A DNA stretch of 64,000 bases from DASZFV01 sp035549075. GTDB lineage: Bacteria; Myxococcota_A; Polyangia; Fen-1088. Where the stretch lies: NCBI GenBank assembly GCA_035549075.1, contig DASZRT010000103.1:53933-117932 (forward strand). Reading direction: 5' to 3'. The position numbers were made by a program, and so were the translations under genes. The notes beneath the pieces are model-generated. The model did not search any database. It had not been told where the DNA came from and worked only from the letters and a program-made list of their open reading frames with translations. This document shows, piece by piece, positions 55,467 to 64,000 of this stretch (position 1 is the first letter of the stretch; the number at the start of each line of letters is the position of its first letter).

Positions 55467-57273
55467 CGACGTATCTCCGCAGCCACGACTCGAGCACGAA
55501 GATGCGCCAGATCGAGTCGGCGTGATCCCACGTGCCGCGCTCGTGCTCGGCGAGCAACCGTTCGAGGAACGCCGGCTGCCACCAGCCGCGCTCGCGCGCG
55601 CGTCGATCGAAGAGCACGCTGCGCACCATGCCCTTGAAGGCGGCGTCGTCGCGCAGCCACACGGCCGTCGGCAGGCCGAAGCCCTGCTTCTTCTTCTTGA
55701 GGATCGCCTCGGGCAGGATGCCGTCCATGGCGCGCTTGAACAGGAAGCGCTTCTCGAGGCCGCGCACGATGTACGTCTCGGGCAGGTGGCCCGTGAGCTC
55801 GACGAGGCCGGGATCGAGGTACGGGAAGCGCACGGTGACGCCCGCCGCCTTCGCCGCCCACTGCACCTTCGGCAGATCGCTCTGCGCGATCGCCATGTTG
55901 AGGTCGAGCCGCATGATCTTGTGCAGCGGCCCGCCGCTCGTGCCGAGCGCGTACACGCCGCGCATGAAGTCGAGCGAGGCGTCGCGCGGGACGGCGCGCC
56001 GGAACTCGGGCGTGAGCAGCTCGTCGTAGTGGTCCGACGCGAATGAGTCGTCGGTGTAGAAGCGATCGGGGTTGGGCAGCGAGGCGCGAGAGAAGAAGTT
56101 CTCGACGCGCGCGAGGAAGTGGTTCGAGCTCTTGCCCGCGAGCGTGCCCGCGACGCGGCCGAGCGCCTTGAGCGGGCGCGGCATCGAGAACCAGGCCTCC
56201 ATGACCTTGTCCTTCGCGTAGCGCTGGTTGCCACCGTAGATCTCGTCGCCGCCGTCGCCCGCGAGCAAGACCTGTGCACCCTCGCGCCCCGCGAGCTCGG
56301 TGCAGGCGAGCGTCGGGATCGCCGACGCGTTGGCGAACGGCTGATCGTAGGCCTCGACGACGCGCGCGAGCAGCGCCTGCGCCTCGGCCGACGACACGCT
56401 CGCGAACGTCGGGTTGGCGCCGCACGCCGTGGCGGCGATGCGCGCGAAGCCGAGCTCGTCGTAGCCCTGCTCGGCGAAGCCGATCGAGAACGAGCGCACG
56501 CGCCCCGGGCCGGCCTTGCGCGCGAGGATCGACACGATGCTCGAGCTGTCGGTGCCGCCTGACAAGAAGCAGCCCCACCCCTGCCCCGGTTCGCCCGCGG
56601 GCTGGTACTCCTCGACGGTGGCGACGATGCGCTCGCGCAGCTCGCGCGCGAGGACGTCGTCGCTGCCGCTGCGATCCTCGGGGTACTCGGGCACGAAGTA
56701 GCGCGTCTCGCCGACGACGCCCGCGCCCGGGCGCCACGCGAGCCGCGTCGCGGGCGGCAGGCGACGCACCTGCTTGAAGATCGTCCGCGGCGCCGGGATC
56801 TGCGCGAAGTTCAGGTAGTGGTAGACCGCCTCCAAATCGATCGAGCGGTCGCACCACGGTGAACGCGCGAGCAACCGCACGTCGGTCGCGACGAGCACGA
56901 CGTCGCTCTGCGCGAGCACGTACACCGGCAGCGTCGAGAACACATCGGTGAGCGCGACGAGGCGGCGCTCCGCCGCGTTCCACGCCACCTGCGCGAAGCG
57001 GCCGCGCCAGCGACGTTGTGGCGGCGTGCCCGCGCCGAGCGCGTCCGTGCCCTCCTCGACCTGGCCGGCGATCAAGTCGGCGAGCGCCGCGTAGGCCGCG
57101 CCGTCGGGCGCGTTGCCACGGTGCACAGCGCCGCGCACCGCCACCGTCACGAGGCTGTCGCCGCTGAACGTGAAGCCGGGCAGCCCGCGCACCCACTGGT
57201 CCGTGCCCGGGCCGGACACGATCACGAAGTCACCCAGGACGTTGGGGAGCGGCATGTGGCTCGGCGGGCTCAT
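55456..57273 (-). CDS. Asparagine-synthase-like protein lacking the glutaminase cysteine
   Basis: 605 aa. The N-terminal region (MSPPSHMPLPNVLGDFVIVS) replaces the MCGI start, so the Cys2 nucleophile for glutamine hydrolysis is missing, although the remnant of the Ntn domain is present (RFAQVAWNAAERRLVALTDVFSTLPVYV). The synthetase domain is intact: PP-loop SGGTDSSSIVSIL (238-250), LLAGDGGDEIYGGNQRYAKD and KKKKQGFGLPTAVWL. It may use free ammonia or ammonia from the neighbouring Cys2 paralogue, or act on a different substrate (beta-lactam-synthetase style adenylation). Part of the polysaccharide locus. Confidence 0.88.
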   Translation of the reverse strand: MSPPSHMPLPNVLGDFVIVSGPGTDQWVRGLPGFTFSGDSLVTVAVRGAVHRGNAPDGAAYAALADLIAGQVEEGTDALGAGTPPQRRWRGRFAQVAWNAAERRLVALTDVFSTLPVYVLAQSDVVLVATDVRLLARSPWCDRSIDLEAVYHYLNFAQIPAPRTIFKQVRRLPPATRLAWRPGAGVVGETRYFVPEYPEDRSGSDDVLARELRERIVATVEEYQPAGEPGQGWGCFLSGGTDSSSIVSILARKAGPGRVRSFSIGFAEQGYDELGFARIAATACGANPTFASVSSAEAQALLARVVEAYDQPFANASAIPTLACTELAGREGAQVLLAGDGGDEIYGGNQRYAKDKVMEAWFSMPRPLKALGRVAGTLAGKSSNHFLARVENFFSRASLPNPDRFYTDDSFASDHYDELLTPEFRRAVPRDASLDFMRGVYALGTSGGPLHKIMRLDLNMAIAQSDLPKVQWAAKAAGVTVRFPYLDPGLVELTGHLPETYIVRGLEKRFLFKRAMDGILPEAILKKKKQGFGLPTAVWLRDDAAFKGMVRSVLFDRRARERGWWQPAFLERLLAEHERGTWDHADSIWRIFVLESWLRRYVDAA

Positions 57274-57314
57274 CGTCGGAGGGCGGCGGACTCTTGACGG
57301 CTCCCGACGCTATA

Positions 57315-58064
57315 TCACGGGAGCAAGCGCTTGCGGACGGCGCGATAGAGATCGTCACCGAGCGCGCGTTTGGCAAGGTCGAGCGCTGCGAATCGCAGCT
57401 GCGCGCGTCGCAATTGCCACCCGCGGTCGAGCCACGACGACAGCGTGGCGTCGTCGAGCTGCGAGGTCACGGCGAGGCGGCCCAGCGTCGGCCCGTCGGC
57501 GCGCGTGACGGGCGCGGGGCGCGAGTTCATGACGTGCGTGTACCCGACCTCGCGCGCGACGTCCTCGAGGCGCGGCGGCTCGCGCCCGCCCGCCGGCGCC
57601 AGCAACGTGACGGGCTTGCCGACGTGCTCCTCGATCTCGAGTCGCGCGCGCTTCAGATCCTCGCGCAGGCGCGCGGGCGAAAGCTCCGTGAGGAACTCGC
57701 GGTGATCGAGCCCGTGCGACTGGATCGACATGCCGGCGTCGGACATCTCGCGCAGCTCGGCCCACGTCGCGAAGCCCGCCGTGCCTACCTGCGCGGGGTT
57801 GACGAAGAAGTCGGCCGTCGCGCCCGCCTCGGCCAGCGCGGGCAGCCCGCGGCGGTGGTTGCTCGCGTGCCCGTCATCGAACGTGAAGATCACGCCGGGC
57901 TTGCCCGCGAGCCAGTCGCGCGCGCTCACGACGGCGCCGCCCTTTTGGCGGCACAGCGCCAGCTGCGCGAGGAAGCGCGGCATGGCGACCGTGTAGTGCG
58001 GATCGTCGTACACACCGTCGGTCTCGCCGAGGGCGTGGTACATGAGCGCGATCGTCGCGTCCAC
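57315..58064 (-). CDS. Polysaccharide deacetylase (CE4), second copy
   Basis: 249 aa from a GTG 12 bp after the kinase-like gene, with GAGG nine bases upstream. IALMYHALGETDG, motif 1 IFTFDDGHASNHR, motif 2 SIQSHGLDHREFLTELS, motif 3 LLAPAGGREPPR (Pro-Ala-Gly-Gly instead of R-x-P-x-G). Shares fold but not close similarity with the deacetylase at 51-52 kb. The divergent motif 3 could change activity. Third in the row chain-length protein, kinase-like protein, deacetylase. Confidence 0.88.
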   Translation of the reverse strand: MDATIALMYHALGETDGVYDDPHYTVAMPRFLAQLALCRQKGGAVVSARDWLAGKPGVIFTFDDGHASNHRRGLPALAEAGATADFFVNPAQVGTAGFATWAELREMSDAGMSIQSHGLDHREFLTELSPARLREDLKRARLEIEEHVGKPVTLLAPAGGREPPRLEDVAREVGYTHVMNSRPAPVTRADGPTLGRLAVTSQLDDATLSSWLDRGWQLRRAQLRFAALDLAKRALGDDLYRAVRKRLLP

Positions 58065-58075
58065 GTCGCGCGGCC

Positions 58076-58882
58076 TCAGACGCGCTCGTTGAAGACGACG
58101 CCCGCGAACTTCGACGGCTCGAACAGCGCGGCCGCCGTCGAGATCGCGTCGGGCGTGTCGAGGCCGTAGCCCGCGACGAGGATGACGAAGTCGGCGAGCT
58201 GCGACAGGATGCGCGCGTCGGGCGAGCCCTTGGCGGGCGGGCCGTCGAGGAACGGGTAACACGGCGACTGGCGCAGCGCCGCCATGACCATGCGCATGGG
58301 CTGCGACGAGAAGTGCTCGCGCCCCGCGGCCGGCGGCCGGCCGGCGGGGATGAGGTGCAGACCTGGGATCGTGGTCGCGCGCACGAGCTTGTCGATGGGC
58401 GAGCGTGGCTGCTCGAGGTAGTCGAAGAGACCGACCTCGTCGGCGCGCAGGCCGAGCGCCGCGTGCTGCGTCGGGTGGCGCGGGTTGCAGTCGACGAGGA
58501 TCGACACGCGCTGCTCTTGCAGCGTGAAGGCGATCGCCAGGTTGCGCGCGACGAAGCTCGCGCCCGAGCCGGCGCTCACGGGGATGACGAGCGTCGTGAA
58601 GCGCGAGAGCTTCACGCCCTCGGCCATCGAGAGCAGGCGCGTGCGCAGCTCGCGGAAGGCTTCGAGCTGCTCGGGGCTCGCGAGGCCGCGCGGCGCGCGA
58701 GGCGGCGCGACGGCCGCCTGCTGCGCCTCGGTGGGCGTGAGCGGCCCCGAAGGCCGGCGCACGACGAGCCCCGTCGAGCCCGACGCGGGCGCGCCGTCAT
58801 GCGGTGGATCTCCCGCGTGCCCCGTCGCCGTCGAGCGATCGGCGTTGCGGGGAGAAGAGCCGTTGCCGCCGGGCGCGCTCAC
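58076..58882 (-). CDS. BY-kinase-like (CpsD/CapB) protein without Walker-A lysine
   Basis: 268 aa from a GTG that overlaps the stop of the chain-length gene. A Pro-rich N-terminus leads to a domain that follows the bacterial tyrosine-kinase pattern (EAFRELRTRLLSMAE, VARNLAIAFTLQEQRVSILVDCNPRHP, GLFDYLEQ, GLHLIPAGRPP). The P-loop reads PVSAGSGASF (101-110), with Ala108 where the essential Lys should be, and the Walker-B-like site reads FLDGPPA. No C-terminal Tyr cluster. It is therefore probably a non-catalytic partner of the chain-length protein rather than a kinase. Regulation of polymer length by binding only is inferred. Confidence 0.85.
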   Translation of the reverse strand: MSAPGGNGSSPRNADRSTATGHAGDPPHDGAPASGSTGLVVRRPSGPLTPTEAQQAAVAPPRAPRGLASPEQLEAFRELRTRLLSMAEGVKLSRFTTLVIPVSAGSGASFVARNLAIAFTLQEQRVSILVDCNPRHPTQHAALGLRADEVGLFDYLEQPRSPIDKLVRATTIPGLHLIPAGRPPAAGREHFSSQPMRMVMAALRQSPCYPFLDGPPAKGSPDARILSQLADFVILVAGYGLDTPDAISTAAALFEPSKFAGVVFNERV

Positions 58883-60489
58883 GTCAGCTTCATCCTGATG
58901 ACGAGGACGAGCGCGTAGATCACGAACACCGTCGCGACGAGCAGCCCGGCGAGCCGCTCCTGCGTCCAGAAGCGCGAGCGCGTCTTCTTCGGCTCGGGCC
59001 GCGGGATGCTCACGAGCAGCGGCACGTTGGCGAGCCGCTCGATCTGCCACGGGCTGCGCACGCGCGGGTCGAGGCGCACGATGCCGAAGAGCACGCCGAG
59101 CGGCGCGAGCGCGCCGAGCACCAGCCCGATGAGGCTGATGTGCGCGAGGCGAAGGCTGCTCGCCGTCACGGGCACCTCGGCCTCTTCCTCGACGCGCATC
59201 GCGAAGCCGCGCTGTTCGGCGTCGAGGTCCATGGCGACGCGCGCCGTCTCGCGCTTCTTGAGCATGTCTTGGTAGATGTCGCGCGTCGCCTCGTAGCGGC
59301 GGATGAGCTCGGACTGCACGGTGTCGTGACCGACGCCTTTCATCTCGGGATCGTTCGCCTCGATCGCCGCCGCGGCCGCCGCCGTCACGGGGCGCACCGT
59401 CGAGACCGGGCGGCGCGGGCGCTGGCCCGTGAGCGCCGTGAGCCGCGCCTGCACGGCCTCGAGGCGCGCGCGCGTCTCGCGCGTGACCTCGTCGTCGAGC
59501 GCGCTCGCCGCCGCCTTGGCCTTCTCCAGGTCGAGGCGCGCCTGTTCGGCGCGATGAAGCTCTTCTTTCGCCGTCTCGAGCTCGTGGCGCGCGCGCCGCA
59601 CGTCGGGGTGCTCGTCGGTGTAGGTGCCCAGCAGGCGATCGAGCTCCGCCTGCGACGACAGCACGCGGGCGCGGTACTGATCCTCGGCCTGCTTCGACTC
59701 CGCGGGCGCGGGCGTCGGCGCCGCGCCCTTCGCGCGCGCGAGCTGATCGCTGAGCGACGCCTCCTCGGCCCTGAGCGACGTGATCTCGGCGGCGTTCTTG
59801 GCGGACGCCTCTTTTGCGGGAGCCCCGGCGGGCGCGGGCGTGGGCGGCGTCGCCCCGGGCGCCGGCGGCGTCGGCGTAGGCGTAGGCGCCAGGGTCGGCG
59901 CCGCCTGCCCGTGGTAGTAGGCGAGCAGCTTGCCGTGCGCCTCGGTGAGCTTGTCGCCGTACTCCTTGACGCGCCCGTCGATGAACTCGAACGCCTCCCG
60001 CGTCGCGCGCGTGCGCATCGAGCGGCTCTCGCGGATGAAGATCTCCGCGATCTTGTTGGTCATGCGCGCCGCGCGCTGCGGATCGCTGTCGTAGTAGCTG
60101 ATCTTGATCGTCGTGTCCTTGACGACCTCGATCTTGATGCGCTGCTTGAGCTTGTTCTGCAGGATCAGCTGATCCTGCGGGCTGACCTTGCCTTTGACGA
60201 AGCCGCCGAAGGCGAGGAGCTCGCGCAGCACCTTGCGCTCGCCCATCACCTGCGTCACGAGCGTCGTGTGCTCGGTGATCGCCGGTCCAGAAACCCGCGT
60301 GCTGTCGAGCGGCGTGCTCGTGTCGATGACGATCGTGGTCTGCGCGTCCCAGCGCTTCGGGAGCAGCAGGCCGACGACGAGCGTCAACACCGCGACGGTC
60401 GCGAACAAGGCGGCCAGCGGCAGGACGAGGCGCTTGCCCTCCCGCATGCCGATTTCAACGTTGTCTTTCCAGCCGTTTACTTCGCCCAT
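58879..60489 (-). CDS. Wzz-type polysaccharide chain-length determinant / co-polymerase
   Basis: 536 aa. Membrane helix 1 about 20-42, periplasmic part with the Wzz signature (AQTTIVIDTSTPLDSTRV, LKQRIKIEVVKDTTIKISYYDSDPQRA), a Pro/Ala-rich insertion (PTLAPTPTPTPPAPGATPP), coiled-coil (about 230-340), and a second helix about 460-480. An additional C-terminal helix (GLLVATVFVIYALVLVIRM) makes three in total. It resembles the GNVR-type proteins of exopolysaccharide loci. Genes downstream encode its kinase-like partner and a deacetylase. Confidence 0.92.
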   Translation of the reverse strand: MGEVNGWKDNVEIGMREGKRLVLPLAALFATVAVLTLVVGLLLPKRWDAQTTIVIDTSTPLDSTRVSGPAITEHTTLVTQVMGERKVLRELLAFGGFVKGKVSPQDQLILQNKLKQRIKIEVVKDTTIKISYYDSDPQRAARMTNKIAEIFIRESRSMRTRATREAFEFIDGRVKEYGDKLTEAHGKLLAYYHGQAAPTLAPTPTPTPPAPGATPPTPAPAGAPAKEASAKNAAEITSLRAEEASLSDQLARAKGAAPTPAPAESKQAEDQYRARVLSSQAELDRLLGTYTDEHPDVRRARHELETAKEELHRAEQARLDLEKAKAAASALDDEVTRETRARLEAVQARLTALTGQRPRRPVSTVRPVTAAAAAAIEANDPEMKGVGHDTVQSELIRRYEATRDIYQDMLKKRETARVAMDLDAEQRGFAMRVEEEAEVPVTASSLRLAHISLIGLVLGALAPLGVLFGIVRLDPRVRSPWQIERLANVPLLVSIPRPEPKKTRSRFWTQERLAGLLVATVFVIYALVLVIRMKLT

Positions 60490-60602
60490 GGGATCGAAAT
60501 CCTAGCCACTGATTCGCGCGGGACGATACCACGGGGGTGCAAACTCCGCGCGTCGTCGGCGCCCCCTAGCCAACGTCCATCCGGTGGGGCAGCATCCCGC
60601 CG

Positions 60603-61463
60603 GTGATGATCCGGTGCGAGCGCTGCGGCGTCGAGAACGCGTCGAGCGTGTATTTCTGCCGGAGCTGCGGCGTGCGGCTCGCGTCGCCCGCGCCGTTGTC
60701 GAACGAGGACCAAGAGCAGGGCGTGAACCAGCTGCGCGGCATGATCGAGCGGCTCGCGTCGGCCCGTGTCGCCGAGGGGCAACGGATCCTCACGACCCCG
60801 CCACCGCCCGCGCCCCTGCGCATCGGCTTCCGCCTCACGTTGCTCCACCCCGACGGCACCGAAGGCATCTCGCATCAGCTTCAGGGCGAGCGCGTCGACA
60901 TCGGCCGAACGGAGGGCGAGCTGCTGTTCGACGATCCGCAGCTCGCGGCCCGCCACGCGCGCATCATGATGAGCGGCGGCCAGCCCGTGCTCGTGCCCAT
61001 CGACAGCCGCAACGGCGCCTACCTGCGGCTGCGGACGCCCGTCGAGCTCGGTGACGGCGACTGCTTCCTCGCCGGCAAGCAGGTGCTGCAGTTCGAGGTC
61101 GTCTCGGCGGCCGAGCGCGCCGTGCCCGCGGCGCTCGAGAACGGCGTGCTCTTCTTCGGGACGCCGGGACGCCCGCCGTGGGGCCGCCTCAAGCAGCTCA
61201 TCTCCGCCGGCATCTCGCGCGACGTGTACCACCTCGGCCGGCAGGAGGTCGTCATCGGCCGCGAGAAGGCCGACGTCGTGTTCTCCGACGACGACGCGCT
61301 CTCGCGTCAGCACGCGCGCGTATCGCTCAAGAACGGCCACGTCGTGCTCGAGGACCTCGGCAGCTCGAACGGCACGTTCTTCCGCCTCTACGGCCCCCAC
61401 CGTCTACAATCAGGCGACGTCGTCCGCGTGGGCGATCAGGTCTTCCGCTTCGACGGCCGGTAG
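60603..61463 (+). CDS. Zinc-ribbon protein with two FHA domains
   Basis: 286 aa starting GTG-ATG; either codon may initiate. N-terminal zinc ribbon IRCERCGVENASSVYFCRSCGV (CxxC...CxxC), a short helix, then FHA 1 at about 75-165 (VDIGRTEGELLFDDPQLAARHARI) and FHA 2 at about 205-283 (VVIGREKADVVFSDDDALSRQHARV, LEDLGSSNGTFFRL). FHA 2 retains the full GR...S..H...N.G set for phosphothreonine; FHA 1 has S replaced by A (LAARHAR), so its binding may be weaker. Probably reads Ser/Thr kinase output. Confidence 0.93.
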   Translation: MMIRCERCGVENASSVYFCRSCGVRLASPAPLSNEDQEQGVNQLRGMIERLASARVAEGQRILTTPPPPAPLRIGFRLTLLHPDGTEGISHQLQGERVDIGRTEGELLFDDPQLAARHARIMMSGGQPVLVPIDSRNGAYLRLRTPVELGDGDCFLAGKQVLQFEVVSAAERAVPAALENGVLFFGTPGRPPWGRLKQLISAGISRDVYHLGRQEVVIGREKADVVFSDDDALSRQHARVSLKNGHVVLEDLGSSNGTFFRLYGPHRLQSGDVVRVGDQVFRFDGR

Positions 61464-61469
61464 CCCTCT

Positions 61470-61515
61470 CTTGTCCCCTCGCCCCGCGAAGCGGGGAAAG
61501 GGTTACGGTGAGGGG
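61470..61515. repeat. Intergenic palindromic repeat of the 'LTLTLSP' type
   Basis: The gap between the FHA and glmS genes contains CCCCGC-GAA-GCGGGG (61482-61496), flanked by CCCCTCG on the left and GGTGAGGGG on the right, so CCCCTC/GAGGGG can pair outside the perfect hairpin. This is the sequence style of REP-like palindromes found scattered in many high-GC genomes, which translate spuriously as 'PLTLTLSP..G.RG' (here PLTVTLSPLRGARG on the minus strand). As it lies between two convergent stops it may also terminate both transcripts. Confidence 0.6.
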
Positions 61516-61520
61516 TCCGG

Positions 61521-63368
<1,848 letters not shown>

Positions 63369-63592
63369 GACCGCGTTTTTACCACGACGCGCTGGTCCGC
63401 CGCGACGGCAGATGGGGCCGGGACCCCGGTGCCGATGCCAAAAACGGTGTGATTTCAGGGTTGCTGTAGAGGCAACGAAGTGTCGCCTCGCTGGCAACAA
63501 GTGGCCGACCGCAGCGCGTCGTCGACCCCAGATATCAGCCACTTGTCACTTAATTTTTGTAGGCACAATTACTGCTTATTCGTCGGGCACAC
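63369..63592. other. Intergenic region between glmS and the riboswitch
   Basis: About 220 bp with no convincing gene. The part around 63540-63590 (TTGTCACTTAATTTTTGTAGG and following) is strikingly AT-rich and should contain the promoter for the riboswitch transcript; TTGTCA (63543-63548) followed 17 bp later by a TAGGCA/ACAATT region is a possible -35/-10 pair, weak in the second hexamer. GTTGCTGTAGAGGCAAC (63460-63476) is a short hairpin. Confidence 0.4.
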
Positions 63593-63676
63593 CGAACCAC
63601 TCTCGACAAACGCAAACCCCGGGCGACCGGGCGACGCAAAGCCGACGGGGCTCTCTGAGCTGGCCGGGCTACCGAA
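63593..63676 (+). promoter_or_regulatory. GEMM-I cyclic dinucleotide (c-di-GMP type) riboswitch
   Basis: Conserved core GACGCAAAGCC at 63633-63643, preceded by GCAAACC and a hairpin CCCGG-GCGA-CCGGG (63618-63631) with a GNRA tetraloop, as in the P1b arm of GEMM aptamers. Behind the core come a second arm (GGCTC/GAGCT, closed by GCC/GGCC) and the terminal GGGCTACCG (63666-63674), equivalent to the GGGUUACCG of the Vibrio Vc2 aptamer. The Shine-Dalgarno GGAG begins two to three bases after the aptamer, so ligand binding probably controls translation of the lipoprotein gene at 63692. The bases before GCAAACC are AC instead of the usual GG, near the ligand-selecting position. Confidence 0.85.
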
Positions 63677-63691
63677 GGAGAAGCGAACCGA

Positions 63692-64000
63692 ATGGATAAG
63701 ATCACGCTCCGCAGACTCGGATGGATCAGCGCCTCGCTGGGGCTCACGACCGCCCTCGTCGGGTGCACGGACGCGCAGTCGTCGGGCACCGACACCTCCG
63801 ATCCGAGCAGCGACGTCTCGACGACGTCGTCTTCGTACGGCTACCTCGACACGAGCAACGGCCTCAACGGCATCAACGGCATGAACGGCGTCAACGGCCT
63901 CAACGCCGCCAACGGCCTCAACGCCGCCAACGGCCTCAACGCCGCCAACGGCCTCGGCTCGGTCAACGGCCTCAACGGCGTCAACGGCTTCAACGGCGTC
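63692..64000 (+). CDS. NGL-repeat lipoprotein, N-terminal part (3' end outside window)
   Basis: At least 103 aa, still open at the window end. ATG with AAGGAG eleven bases upstream. Signal with lipobox TTALVGC (Cys25), a Ser/Thr/Asp linker (26-55), then NGL-type repeats from residue 56: first NG-x triplets (NGLNGINGMNGVNGL), then three NAANGL hexamers, then further variants. It belongs to the same kind of protein as the lipoprotein at 11-12 kb (signal, short linker, repeats). Its translation is probably controlled by the GEMM riboswitch directly upstream, linking it to sessile/motile or developmental switching. Confidence 0.85.
   Translation, partial: MDKITLRRLGWISASLGLTTALVGCTDAQSSGTDTSDPSSDVSTTSSSYGYLDTSNGLNGINGMNGVNGLNAANGLNAANGLNAANGLGSVNGLNGVNGFNGV
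63857..64000 (+). repeat. In-frame NGL / NAANGL coding repeats
   Basis: Runs of AACGGCxTC codons with 9-bp and 18-bp periods; AACGCCGCCAACGGCCTC occurs three times in tandem. The repeat continues past the window edge. DNA identity between units is high, in contrast to the diverged units at 12.1 kb, suggesting recent expansion or slippage. Confidence 0.9.

Noticed and set aside
49904..60489. Exosortase (XrtA/PEP-CTERM) polysaccharide locus
   Set aside because: Asparagine-synthase-like, deacetylase, GT4 and chain-length genes fit the pattern, but no exosortase, PEP-CTERM tail or PrsK/PrsT genes are visible in the window.
63369..63540. glmS ribozyme in the glmS leader
   Set aside because: No conserved ribozyme core was found, and the element is characteristic of Firmicutes.

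Overview
The window is high-GC (about 70%) DNA with dense coding on both strands, many GTG/TTG starts and many secreted lipoproteins carrying Gly/Thr/Ser-rich linkers. DUF1592/DUF1552/c-type cytochrome neighbours, a PEGA-domain Ser/Thr kinase, FHA proteins and eukaryote-like RRM proteins are also present. Together these point to a Myxococcota (Polyangia-type myxobacterium) chromosome; this is inference from gene content, not a phylogenetic result.

Layout. 1-3.4 kb: the tail of a spermidine-synthase-like membrane protein, an S1/P1 nuclease and two secreted unknowns. 3.5-5.5 kb: tRNA-Leu(UAG) followed by a small decayed integrative element (ConA-like protein, XhlA-like coiled-coil/TM protein, truncated and frameshifted tyrosine recombinase) and a broken lipoprotein gene. 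5.5-15.5 kb: quinone-reductase-like MDR enzyme, lipoproteins, half-size EamA transporter, SDR, an SLT-M23 fusion peptidoglycan hydrolase, a lipoprotein with nine NGL hexapeptide repeats, an unknown 431-aa protein and release factor 3. 15.5-23.7 kb: a surface/periplasmic heme-protein block (c-type cytochrome lipoprotein, DUF1552, DUF1592, a carbohydrate-binding-like lipoprotein, a heme-motif PD40 beta-propeller). 23.8-29 kb: two ABC-F ATPases and a Ser/Thr kinase. 29-33 kb: FAD oxidoreductase, sugar-nucleotide epimerase, an RRM protein with a structured leader, and a fatty-acid desaturase.

33-39 kb: a complete partner-switching set (SpoIIE-type phosphatase, STAS antagonist, HATPase anti-sigma) beside an exopolysaccharide start module (priming sugar transferase, GT2, short Wza-like export protein, outer-membrane barrel). 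39.2-48.6 kb: a nine-gene, overlapping operon built around an amino acid:[carrier protein] ligase, with its carrier protein, phosphopantetheinyl transferase, DUF1839, acyl-CoA dehydrogenase, GNAT, GH2 glycosidase, tandem alpha/beta hydrolase and carboxylesterase; its product is unknown and this is the strongest candidate for an undescribed pathway. 49.9-60.5 kb: the rest of the polysaccharide locus (Wzx-type flippase, two deacetylases, two asparagine-synthase-like proteins, GT4, chain-length protein and a BY-kinase-like protein without the Walker-A lysine). 60.6-64 kb: a zinc-ribbon/tandem-FHA protein, glmS, and a second NGL-repeat lipoprotein, cut by the window end, whose leader is a clear GEMM-I (cyclic dinucleotide) riboswitch.

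The recurring theme is the cell surface: lipoproteins, polysaccharide export, peptidoglycan remodelling and cyclic-dinucleotide or phosphorylation control of these functions.
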